Part shown: in pieces, positions 1-6,906 of the stretch | Numbering within the stretch: position 1 is the first letter of the stretch | Layout: each line of letters starts with the position of its first letter | Source: Dietzia massiliensis | GTDB lineage: Bacteria > Actinomycetota > Actinomycetes > Mycobacteriales > Mycobacteriaceae | Assembly (NCBI RefSeq): GCF_018390595.1 | Contig: NZ_JAHBAV010000018.1 | Coordinates: 1-62,247, forward strand | Direction of reading: 5' to 3' | Length of the DNA stretch: 62,247 nucleotides | Made by a program: the position numbers and the translations under genes | Notes under the pieces: generated by a model | Told to the model about the DNA's origin: nothing | The model's database searches: none | What the model saw: the letters and a program-made list of their open reading frames with translations, nothing else

Positions 1-1551
1 CTCAAGCGGGCGCTGGTTGGTGGTGGTCAGGAGCTGGTCGTAGCCGGCCAGTGACGGGGCGGGCCTGTGGTCGGTGGCCGCCGGAGCGGCCGTGGCCGGC
101 AACGTGATCGGCGGGGTGGCGGCCCGCCCGCAGGTGGCGCTGCGGGCGTGCACGGCGACCAGGTCGGCATCGAACACCCCGTCGGCGATGGCGGCGGCCA
201 TCCCGGCGGTCACCGCAGATGGGGTCATGGTGCGATGCAACAGCAGGACCCCGATCAGGGCGCGGGTGCCCGCGCCATCGCCCAACGCGGTGCGGGCGGC
301 GGTCCAGAACCGCTGGTGGTCGGCGGTGAACAGCCCCGATGCTCGGGCTGCGGCCAGGGCGGTCGACCCGGCCAGCGCACCGGGTTTGCGCACCAGCACC
401 TCCAGGTAGTGGTCCAGGACCAGGTCCTCGGTGCCCTTGTGCAGTGAGCGGGTGTGCTCGGCGATGACCTTGCCGTGCGCGGCCGGGTCGAGCACGCGGA
501 TGCTGGTGGCGCCCAGGCGGACCTCGAGACGACGCCCGACGTGGCGTGCGGGCACCGAGTAGTAGGACTGGCGCACGCACACCCGCGCTTTGGCATCGAC
601 GCGGCACGACAGGACGGCGGCCACATCGAAGTCCTCGTCCGGGAGCGGCCGCAGCAACGGTAGTTCTCGGGCCGCGGCGGCGCCGACGGTCTCGGCGCGG
701 GCGCCGATACGGCGGGCATCATCGCGGGCATCGCCGGCGGCGATGAGCTCGTTGAGTTCGGCCAGGGAGCCCACTTTCGGTACCGGGGTCAGGTGCCGGC
801 GCCTAAACCGGCCGATCTCGCCCTCGACGCCGCCCTTCTCGTGGGCGCCGTCCTTGCCGGGGAGGCAGTAGAACGAATCGAACCCGTAGTGCGAACGCAA
901 CGCCACGAAACGGGGGTGTTCGAACCGGTCCCGGCCAAGCGCGACCCTGGTCACCGCCGGTTTGAGGTTGTCGTAGCGGATCATGCCGACAGGTACCCCG
1001 CCGAAGGCGGCGAACGCCCGGACGTGGCCGTCGAAGAACGATTCCTGGGCCTGGTTGGCGTAGGCGAAATGGAACGCCTTGCCCGAATGCGACAGGCGCA
1101 TGCAGAACATGAATATCTTCATCACCACCCCGGCAATGGTGACGGTGAACTCGCCGAAGTCGACCTCGGCCTCCTCGGCCGGCGGATGAGTTTGAGGCAC
1201 CATCACCTCTTTCGGCCCGCTGATCTCGGCGCGGAGCTTGGCCACCAGGTTGCGCACGCTCGACTCGGCCACCTCCACTCCTTCCTCCTCCATCAGGCGC
1301 TGCCACACGCGGCGAGCGGTGTGACGTTGCTTGCGCGGCGCCTCGAGGTCCTCGGTCAACCAACGCCGGATCGTCGCCTCATGCGGACCCAGAACCGGCG
1401 CCTGGCGTTCCGGGGTCTTACGTGGTGGCGGCACCGCATCGGCCAACGCCGCGCGCACCGTACGGCGGTGCACCTTGTGCCTAGCGGCGAGCGCCCGGAT
1501 GGACAGGCCTTCGTCTCGGGCGTCTCGTCGGATACGTTCGAACTGCTCCAC
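1..1551 (-). CDS. istA: IS21-family transposase IstA (partial, cut by window start)
   Basis: The frame is open on the minus strand from a GTG at 1551 to the window edge with no stop, so about 517 codons of the gene are visible and its 3' end is missing. A CTCCTT complement at 1561-1566 provides an AAGGAG ribosome site for this GTG. Translation shows an N-terminal helix-turn-helix (RALAARHKVHRRTVRAAL) followed by a DDE integrase core with the motifs EVDFGEF, IRYDNLK and KGGVEGEIG, which supply the D, D and E of the IS21/IstA family. The helper ATPase gene istB would lie beyond the left edge. The product cuts and joins the IS ends. The sequence shows no disruption, so the element could be active. 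Confidence 0.9.
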   Translation of the reverse strand, partial: MEQFERIRRDARDEGLSIRALAARHKVHRRTVRAALADAVPPPRKTPERQAPVLGPHEATIRRWLTEDLEAPRKQRHTARRVWQRLMEEEGVEVAESSVRNLVAKLRAEISGPKEVMVPQTHPPAEEAEVDFGEFTVTIAGVVMKIFMFCMRLSHSGKAFHFAYANQAQESFFDGHVRAFAAFGGVPVGMIRYDNLKPAVTRVALGRDRFEHPRFVALRSHYGFDSFYCLPGKDGAHEKGGVEGEIGRFRRRHLTPVPKVGSLAELNELIAAGDARDDARRIGARAETVGAAAARELPLLRPLPDEDFDVAAVLSCRVDAKARVCVRQSYYSVPARHVGRRLEVRLGATSIRVLDPAAHGKVIAEHTRSLHKGTEDLVLDHYLEVLVRKPGALAGSTALAAARASGLFTADHQRFWTAARTALGDGAGTRALIGVLLLHRTMTPSAVTAGMAAAIADGVFDADLVAVHARSATCGRAATPPITLPATAAPAATDHRPAPSLAGYDQLLTTTNQRPLE

Positions 1552-1633
1552 TCTCGATCTCTCCTTCAACCCCTTGCCTCTCGTGAACGTCTTTGGTCGG
1601 ACGACACGAAACATAGGGTCTGATTGATCGAGG

Positions 1634-1697
1634 GTGGGGCCATTTCAGACCAGCACTACGCCTCCAAGTGGGGCCAATTCAGACTGGCACACTCACA
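1634..1697. repeat. IS21 right-end terminal repeats
   Basis: Two 17-bp copies of GTGGGGCCA(T/A)TTCAGAC lie at 1634-1650 and 1668-1684, 34 bp apart with one mismatch, upstream of the IstA start. Reading inward from the outside, the end begins TGTGAGTGTGCCAG at about 1697. IS21-type elements are known to carry short repeated transposase-binding sites at their tips, so this is interpreted as the right end of the element, with the outer boundary near 1697. The exact boundary is inferred because the other end is outside the window. Confidence 0.65.
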
Positions 1698-1821
1698 AGT
1701 GCAGGCAGACAGTCCGATGTGCCGGGATCGTGGGCCCTCCTTCCCCACGGTGGCAGCCCACTAGAACCCCGGTGCCGCCGATTCGGCCCTGACTGCGCTG
1801 GGGCGTGCCGATGCTGTTCCG

Positions 1822-1863
1822 GTAACCCTGGCGGGCTGGCGCGTAACCCTGGCGGGCTGGCGC
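1822..1863. repeat. 21-bp tandem duplication
   Basis: GTAACCCTGGCGGGCTGGCGC occurs twice back to back at 1822-1842 and 1843-1863, between the IS21 end and the LuxR-type regulator. Nothing else coding was recognised in 1552-1878. Confidence 0.8.
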
Positions 1864-1878
1864 GCGTGGGGAGCTCGC

Positions 1879-2514
1879 TCAGGGGCCTCGTCGGTCGGGC
1901 TTGAGTCCGTGATCGATTCCCCACGCCACGGCCTGGGCTCGGGTGCTCACGCCCATTTTCCGATATGCGGACCGGATGAAGGTTTTGATCGAATTGGTCG
2001 ACAGGTAGCACTGCGCGGCGATGTCCTTGTTGGATAGTCCCTGGACAATGAGACCGATCACTTCCGCCTCCCTGGGAGACAGGCCCGCCTCTTTGGCCGG
2101 CCACTGGTCCGATCGCATCACCGATAGGCCGGGTCCGACCATGGTCACCCGCTGGCCGGCGGCGATTTTTTCAATTCCTTCGACGAGTTCGAGCGCTGTT
2201 AGCGACTTCGCTAAGAATCCATGGGCTCCTTGGGCCAGGCTGTCATCGATCGCCCGTTGATCCGCGGCGAAGGAGTAGACGGCGACCGACCCGATCAATG
2301 GGTCCTGCAGTAGCGATTCCAGGCGGGCGTGCTTGCCCACAGGTGCGGCGAAGGTGTCATAGAGCGCGACGTCCACGGGGGCCGATCCACTGGTGACGGT
2401 GTGCCGTTCGACGACTTCAACTCGGTCCGCATACGGCGCCAGCAGTGCGTTGACTCCCGCCACTACGACGAGATAGTCGTTGACCACAGTCACCCTGATC
2501 GCTTTGCCGCTCAC
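1879..2514 (-). CDS. NarL/LuxR-family response-regulator-like transcription factor
   Basis: The protein is about 211 residues, with an N-terminal receiver-like domain (IRVTVVNDYLVVV; acceptor-type Asp in VALYDTFA) and a C-terminal LuxR helix-turn-helix (GLSPREAEVIGLIVQGLSNK followed by DIAAQCYLSTNSIKTFIR). The usual acidic cluster at the domain start is reduced to a single VND, so phosphorylation is uncertain. A longer start at GTG 2550 is possible; 2514 is preferred because TACGAT sits 7 bases upstream as a leaderless-type -10. The gene diverges from the WhiB-like gene, and the shared spacer holds the palindrome at 2550-2569. It is therefore a candidate regulator of that promoter (inference). 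No sensor kinase is adjacent. Confidence 0.8.
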   Translation of the reverse strand: MSGKAIRVTVVNDYLVVVAGVNALLAPYADRVEVVERHTVTSGSAPVDVALYDTFAAPVGKHARLESLLQDPLIGSVAVYSFAADQRAIDDSLAQGAHGFLAKSLTALELVEGIEKIAAGQRVTMVGPGLSVMRSDQWPAKEAGLSPREAEVIGLIVQGLSNKDIAAQCYLSTNSIKTFIRSAYRKMGVSTRAQAVAWGIDHGLKPDRRGP

Positions 2515-2549
2515 CGTGGTAATCGTAGGCGCAGGTGAACACCTCTCCA

Positions 2550-2595
2550 CTTCACCCCTGGGGGTGAAGCCATGGCTGCTGTGGCCCGAGATAAT
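2550..2595 (+). promoter_or_regulatory. Palindromic operator plus promoter of the WhiB-like gene
   Basis: The palindrome CTTCACCCCT/GGGGGTGAAG (2550-2569, one mismatch) is followed after exactly 20 bases by GATAAT (2590-2595), inside the 13-mer GGCCCGAGATAAT. The same arrangement recurs upstream of the PRC-barrel gene at 3193-3237, so both genes probably answer to one factor. The identity of that factor is unknown; the neighbouring LuxR-type protein is a candidate. Confidence 0.6.
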
Positions 2596-2644
2596 GGGAT
2601 GTCCACTTGGCGCGCGATGCTTGACGAAGGGCAGGAAATATCTG

Positions 2645-2920
2645 TTGACTCACATCATCGCCACGGCTCTCGATGACCGGTGGGCATGGGCCGATCGCGG
2701 TAGCTGCCAAGGGCAGGCAGAGTTGTTCTACCACGATGAGCAGGACCGCAAAGGGGTTCGGCGCCGTAAAGAGCGGGCAGCCAAAGTCCTCTGCGAGCAA
2801 TGCCCGGTGATAGTGGAATGCCGCCAGTACGCGATGAAGGCGCGGGAGCTCTACGGCGTTTGGGGAGGCCTGACCGAAATGGAACGCCACAAGCTGGCAG
2901 GCCGCCTGCGCTCTGGCTGA
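2645..2920 (+). CDS. WhiB-like (Wbl) iron-sulfur transcription factor
   Basis: The protein is 91 residues from a TTG start at 2645, chosen because AGGAA lies 7 bases upstream and the promoter -10 is at 2590-2595. It carries the four Wbl cysteines: a first Cys in GSCQGQAELF, then LCEQCPVIVEC (CxxC-x5-C). These are followed by the GVWGGLTEMER turn typical of the family and a basic tail (HKLAGRLRSG). Wbl proteins bind a 4Fe-4S cluster and act with sigma factors in redox, stress or developmental control. The genomic setting, next to a LuxR regulator and a stress operon under a matching promoter, suggests a stress-response role. Which Wbl subclass it belongs to cannot be told by eye. Confidence 0.9.
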   Translation: MTHIIATALDDRWAWADRGSCQGQAELFYHDEQDRKGVRRRKERAAKVLCEQCPVIVECRQYAMKARELYGVWGGLTEMERHKLAGRLRSG

Positions 2921-3192
2921 CCATGCCTCCGTACGACTGACCTACCAGTGTCCCTGCCCGGCCTAGCCCCTCTGGGCAACGGCTCGCGGGCAGGCACTAT
3001 TTGCTCGCCTGACGGTTGTAACTCTTCTCGGCGTCGACCGGCCTGGAGCGCCCCGGGAAGATGTTCTCGTTAGACGCCTCCAGAGACGAGGAACTGGGCC
3101 GTCTCCACTTCTTGCAGGGGCCCGGTCCCGTCCTTTCTGCAGGCCGGTGGCGATCCCTGGGAGCGGCGGCACCGAAGCAACCCACCATCGGA
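2921..3192. other. Non-coding spacer, nothing recognised
   Basis: Between the WhiB-like gene and the PRC-barrel promoter there is no convincing reading frame; small open frames on both strands lack ribosome sites and recognisable motifs. Confidence 0.5.
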
Positions 3193-3237
3193 ATCACCCT
3201 CAGGGGTGAAGAATTGCCCGCGGGGGCCCGAGATAAT
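3193..3237 (+). promoter_or_regulatory. Second copy of the operator-promoter block, upstream of the PRC-barrel gene
   Basis: TCACCCT-CA-GGGGTGA (near-palindrome at 3194-3209) is followed, 20 bases after GGGGTGAAG, by GATAAT at 3232-3237. GGCCCGAGATAAT is identical to the copy at 2583-2595. The conserved spacing and shared -10 context argue for common control of the wbl gene and the operon starting at 3321. Confidence 0.6.
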
Positions 3238-3320
3238 AGGCAGTGAAGACAACGATCGGGTAGTTAGGTTCCGGTTCGTGGTCGAGGTCGCTTTGTTCCC
3301 TACTGCAAGGAGTTCGAAAC

Positions 3321-4121
3321 ATGACCGACAATTCGTTTGATCGTCTGGCTAATGCCACTGTTTACGACAATTCCGGAGACAAGATCGGCAAGCTCGGGAC
3401 GTTGTATGTCGACAACGACAGCGGCCAGCCCTCGTTCGCCACCGTTTCCACGGGTCTGTTCGGGATGTCTGAGAGCTTCGTGCCGCTTCAGGGCGCGCAA
3501 CTGGGTGACGACGAAGTGCGGGTGGCGTACACCAAGGATCAGGTCAAGGACGCTCCCCGTATCGATGCCGGTGGAGATCTTTCTCCCGCTGAAGAGGACC
3601 GGCTCTACAGCCACTACGGACTCACCGGCGGTGGGGCGGCCACCGGCCGTACCGACCGCGCGACGGTGTCTGATGATGACGTCGATGCCCGCGTGAAGGC
3701 TGGCACCACCGGGCAGGCGCGTGAGGGTGGCCATGAGGCCACCGACACCGTGACCGCGCACGAGGAGCGCCTCAACGTCGGCACGCGCACCGAAGAGACC
3801 GGCCGGGTGCGGCTGCGCAAGTACACGACCACGGAGACCGAGAACGTCGAGGTTCCCGTCTCCAAGGAAAAGCTCGTCGTCGAGCGCGAGGACGCCGGCG
3901 GCACGGTCCGCAAGGGTGGCCTCGACGAGGTCAGTGACGGTGAGCACGTCGAGGAGATCACTCTTCGTGAAGAGCGTCCGGTGGTGGAGAAGGAGGCAGT
4001 CGAGCGCGAGCGCCTTCGTGTGGGCAAGGAAAAGGTCACCGACACCGAGACCGTGTCGGAGGAGGTCCGCACCGAGCACATCGACATCGACGGCGACACC
4101 GACCAGACCACGCGGCGCTAG
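3321..4121 (+). CDS. PRC-barrel / DUF2382 (YsnF-AvaK-type) stress protein
   Basis: The protein is 266 residues with AAGGAG upstream of the ATG. The first ~75 residues form a PRC-barrel (ATVYDNSGDKIGKLGTLYVD followed by TGLFGMSESFVPLQ). A charged linker follows, then a C-terminal DUF2382 domain (RLNVGTRTEETGRVRLRKY, EVPVSKEKLVVERE, EEITLREERPVVEKEAVERE). The protein is strongly acidic and basic with very few hydrophobic stretches, so it is probably cytoplasmic. Proteins of this architecture are linked to general stress responses; no enzymatic activity is established. It is the first gene of a block of stress or envelope genes and ends at a strong terminator, so it may be transcribed alone. Confidence 0.9.
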   Translation: MTDNSFDRLANATVYDNSGDKIGKLGTLYVDNDSGQPSFATVSTGLFGMSESFVPLQGAQLGDDEVRVAYTKDQVKDAPRIDAGGDLSPAEEDRLYSHYGLTGGGAATGRTDRATVSDDDVDARVKAGTTGQAREGGHEATDTVTAHEERLNVGTRTEETGRVRLRKYTTTETENVEVPVSKEKLVVEREDAGGTVRKGGLDEVSDGEHVEEITLREERPVVEKEAVERERLRVGKEKVTDTETVSEEVRTEHIDIDGDTDQTTRR

Positions 4122-4137
4122 CCCGACTCAGGCCCTG

Positions 4138-4177
4138 TGACAGGCGCCGCCCGGCACCCAGCCAGCGGCGCCTGTCA
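4138..4177 (+). terminator. Hairpin terminator after the PRC-barrel gene
   Basis: TGACAGGCGCCGC (4138-4150) pairs perfectly with GCGGCGCCTGTCA (4165-4177) around a 14-base loop, 17 bases after the stop codon. There is no U tract, as is common in actinobacteria. Confidence 0.75.
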
Positions 4178-4250
4178 GGCCAATAACGACGTGCACGTCA
4201 CCACCAAGCTCGCCGGGTAGGCGAGCCGACTCGCAAGAAGGACACCGACG

Positions 4251-4922
4251 ATGACACCGAACTCACAGGGCGCCGACTCAACCCCCGACGCCGCTCGCGA
4301 GCAGGCCTCCCAGATCACCGATCAGGCCAAGGGCGCCGCCGGGCAAATGGCGGGCACCGCCCGCCAGGAAGCGTCCCAGGTCACCAACGAAGCACGTGAT
4401 CATGCCAAGTCCCTGGCCTCCTCGGCACGCGATGAGGCCCTGTCCCAGGCGGCCACCCAGCAGCAGCGCTTGGCCGAGCAGGCCCGTGTGGCCACCGATG
4501 ATCTCCAGCGCCTGGCCCGCGGCGAACAGCCGGAATCGGACCTGGTGGGTCAGGTCATCTCCACCGTGGCCGATCGCGCCCACCAGCTCACCTCCGCGCT
4601 GGAGACCAAGTCGCCCGAGGATCTGTTGACGGGCGTGCGCCGTTTCGCCGCCCGGCGCCCCGGCACCTTTCTGGCCGTGGCCGCTGGTGTCGGCCTGGTT
4701 GCCGGGCGCCTGACCCGGGGGCTGGCCGACAGTGACGATGCTCCCGCGGCCGCCACCTCACCGGATGTCCCGACCCCTGCGCATCCGATGCCGGCCCCGG
4801 CCGATCCCACGTTCGACTTTCCCGAGCGCGTGGACCCCGTCCCGGCCATCGATCCGCTCAGCACTCCGCTGTTCGGGCAGGGCCCCAGCGGCGCCGACAC
4901 CATCGATCCGGGTGGCCGTTGA
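4251..4922 (+). CDS. Ala-rich amphipathic (LEA/apolipoprotein-like) membrane-associated protein
   Basis: The protein is 223 residues. Residues 10-95 are an Ala/Gln/Glu-rich helix-forming stretch of 11-residue-like periodicity (ASQITDQAKGAAGQMAGTAR and similar), resembling LEA-type desiccation proteins. A hydrophobic segment FLAVAAGVGLVAGRLTRGLA lies near residues 140-160, and a Pro-rich tail follows. A ribosome site AAGGA lies upstream of the ATG. The stop overlaps the next start (TGATG), so it is translationally coupled to the holin-like gene. Such genes are common next to DUF1469 and DUF3618 genes in actinobacteria; the function is inferred to be membrane or osmotic protection and is not proven. 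Confidence 0.8.
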   Translation: MTPNSQGADSTPDAAREQASQITDQAKGAAGQMAGTARQEASQVTNEARDHAKSLASSARDEALSQAATQQQRLAEQARVATDDLQRLARGEQPESDLVGQVISTVADRAHQLTSALETKSPEDLLTGVRRFAARRPGTFLAVAAGVGLVAGRLTRGLADSDDAPAAATSPDVPTPAHPMPAPADPTFDFPERVDPVPAIDPLSTPLFGQGPSGADTIDPGGR

Positions 4923-5350
4923 TGACCGGGTCCTCGCCAGTTCCCGAACCCGAAGCCGAGCAGCGCGCCCGTACCGAGTCGCTGGGGGAGATGTTCTCCA
5001 GCTTCGCCGACAACCTCTCCACCCTGGTCCGCAAAGAAATCGAACTCGCCAAAGCCGAAGCCACCCAATCCGCTAAACAGGCCGGCGCCGGGGTCGGGAT
5101 GCTCGCCGGGGCAGCACTTGGCGGGTTCTTCGTCCTGATGTTTCTCTCCCTAGCTCTGGCGTGGGCGCTAGGCAACGTCATGGACCTGGGGTGGGCCGCC
5201 CTGATCGTGGCCCTGTGTTGGGCCGTTATCGCTGCCGTGCTCGCGGTGCTGGGCAGGGCGCGAATGACCAAGGTCAAGGGGTTGCCCCAGACCCAACGGA
5301 CCATGCAAGAGATTCCGCCCACCCTCAACCCCAGCAAGGAGACGCCATGA
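4922..5350 (+). CDS. Phage-holin-superfamily III / DUF1469 membrane protein
   Basis: The protein is 142 residues from ATG 4922, overlapping the previous stop; a TTG one codon earlier is an alternative. The N-terminal third is an amphipathic helix (LVRKEIELAKAEATQSAKQ), followed by two transmembrane segments (GMLAGAALGGFFVLMFLSLA and AALIVALCWAVIAAVLAVLG). This is the layout of actinobacterial Holin_3_6/DUF1469 proteins, which are chromosomal and not true phage holins. The last base triplet overlaps the start of the DUF3618 gene (ATGA), so the three genes form one coupled unit. Confidence 0.85.
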   Translation: MTGSSPVPEPEAEQRARTESLGEMFSSFADNLSTLVRKEIELAKAEATQSAKQAGAGVGMLAGAALGGFFVLMFLSLALAWALGNVMDLGWAALIVALCWAVIAAVLAVLGRARMTKVKGLPQTQRTMQEIPPTLNPSKETP

Positions 5351-5964
5351 GTACCCCCGAGGAGATTCGGGCCGACATCGAGCGCACCCGCGCCGATCTG
5401 GGCCACGATGTGGACGCACTGGCCGAGAAAGTGGACCCCGCCAAGGCCGCCAGCCGTCAGACCGACAAGGTCAAAGACCGGTTCAGCAGCATCCGGGAGT
5501 CCGTGATGGGCGCCGTGGACCACACCGCGTCCTCGGGCCAGGACACCGCGGCCCAGGCGCGGGACCAGGCTTCGGCACTGGCCTCGGAGGCTGGGCACGC
5601 TGCCAAGCAAGCACCCACCCAGATCAAGAACCGCACTCGCGGCAATCCGCTCGCCGCGGGCCTGATCGCCCTGGGCGCCGGATGGCTTCTCGGGTCCCTG
5701 CTACCGGCCAGCGACGCTGAGAAGAACGCGGCCACCACCGTGAAAGACGGGGCAGAACCGCTGGTCGATGAGGTCAAGGGCGTGGCTCAGGACATGACCG
5801 AGAGCCTTAAACCGCAGGCCCAGGACGCAGCCGAATCACTCAAGGACACCGCTAGCGCAGCGGCGGAGACGGTCACCAGCGAAGGCAAGCACCACGCCTC
5901 CGAGCTCAAGCAGAACTCCCAGCAGGCCGCGCAGAACGTCAAGGACCACGCGCAGGACTCCTAA
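5347..5964 (+). CDS. DUF3618 family protein
   Basis: The protein is 205 residues from ATG 5347 (CAAGGAG ribosome site), overlapping the previous stop by four bases. It begins with the diagnostic DUF3618 motif EEIRADIERTRADLGHDVDA. An Ala/Gln-rich helical region, one transmembrane segment near residues 100-118 (AAGLIALGAGWLLGSLL), and another long Ala/Glu/Lys helical tail follow. DUF3618 proteins accompany DUF1469 proteins as inner-membrane partners of unknown function. The repetitive helical tail makes it likely to form a coiled coil or membrane-surface helix. Confidence 0.85.
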   Translation: MSTPEEIRADIERTRADLGHDVDALAEKVDPAKAASRQTDKVKDRFSSIRESVMGAVDHTASSGQDTAAQARDQASALASEAGHAAKQAPTQIKNRTRGNPLAAGLIALGAGWLLGSLLPASDAEKNAATTVKDGAEPLVDEVKGVAQDMTESLKPQAQDAAESLKDTASAAAETVTSEGKHHASELKQNSQQAAQNVKDHAQDS

Positions 5965-5996
5965 AGCTCGAACCAACCGACACACCGGAAAAAAGA

Positions 5997-6042
5997 GGCG
6001 CGGGAATCGAGGCTCGCCAGCAGCGAACTCGATCCCCGCGCC
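5997..6042. terminator. Hairpin between DUF3618 and the next membrane gene
   Basis: GGCGCGGGAATCGAG (5997-6011) pairs with CTCGATCCCCGCGCC (6028-6042) with one mismatch and a 16-base loop. It can act as a terminator or attenuator before the gene at 6088. Confidence 0.65.
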
Positions 6043-6087
6043 CGCCTATCCAGCCGACAAGGTTCAACCCTCAAAGGAGCTCTACCC

Positions 6088-6906
6088 ATGACCTCTGCAG
6101 ACGACCGAGAGGACGCCAGAGCCGGCCGCGACCGGACCCCGGACACCACCGGATCCCACCGGCGATCAGAAACAGCGGGCTTCGCCCTCGGACACGGCCC
6201 CACGCACGGCTCATCTGCGCCACTGGCCCCCGAGCAGCACGACGACACCGCGCGAGATTCTCTCATCGGCACCGATCGAGGCCACCGCACCGCCAACACG
6301 TCGTGGGGTGCGATCTTCGCCGGCACCGTGACGTTTCTGGCCATCCTGGTGGTCTTCGCCCTGGCCAGTGCCGCACTGGGCCTATCAGAGGCAAGCGGCA
6401 TTGCCGTGAGCATCTGGGGCGTGGTGGCGCTGGTGGTAGCGCTCGCCGTCGCCGGGTACATCGCCGGTGCCCTGGCCGTGCGCAGCGGCCTGCTCCACGG
6501 GCTGGTGACCTGGGCCACCTCACTGGTAGCGATGCTGGTACTGGTCGGATGGCTGGGCACGAGCATCCTGGGCACCATCGGAGGAGCGCTCGGCACCCTC
6601 GCCCAGACCGCGGGCAGCGCGACCACCATCTCCGCCGACCAAGCCAGCCAGGCGGCGCAAAACGCCGACATCGACCAGCAGGATGTCGACCAAGTACAGC
6701 AGCAAGCCGACCAGGCCGCCCAGGACGCACAAAACCAGTTCGAGCAGAACCGCGACGAGATAGCGACCGGGGCGTGGTGGGCCGTAGGCGGCCTACTGCT
6801 CGGAGCCCTCGTCACCGCACTGGGCGGCGCCGCCGGTGCCCGAAGCACCCACACCACCCGCGCAGACGACTACCGCAGCACCAGACCTGACTTCCACAAG
6901 TTTTAG
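6088..6906 (+). CDS. Multi-pass membrane protein with coiled-coil-like Gln-rich insert
   Basis: The protein is 272 residues with AAAGGAG upstream of the ATG. A polar N-terminus (~70 residues) is followed by transmembrane segments around residues 72-95, 105-130 and 140-165, then a Gln/Asp/Ala-rich stretch (DQQDVDQVQQQADQAAQDAQ) and a last segment (AWWAVGGLLLGALVTALGG). The family was not recognised with certainty; related annotations in actinobacteria are simply hypothetical membrane proteins. The last codons (ending HKF-stop) include the left copy of a 17-bp inverted repeat that flanks the neighbouring transposon. Confidence 0.75.
   Translation: MTSADDREDARAGRDRTPDTTGSHRRSETAGFALGHGPTHGSSAPLAPEQHDDTARDSLIGTDRGHRTANTSWGAIFAGTVTFLAILVVFALASAALGLSEASGIAVSIWGVVALVVALAVAGYIAGALAVRSGLLHGLVTWATSLVAMLVLVGWLGTSILGTIGGALGTLAQTAGSATTISADQASQAAQNADIDQQDVDQVQQQADQAAQDAQNQFEQNRDEIATGAWWAVGGLLLGALVTALGGAAGARSTHTTRADDYRSTRPDFHKF

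Noticed and set aside
4922..5350. True phage holin
   Set aside because: No phage lysis genes nearby; DUF1469 proteins of this layout are chromosomal in actinobacteria and paired with DUF3618.
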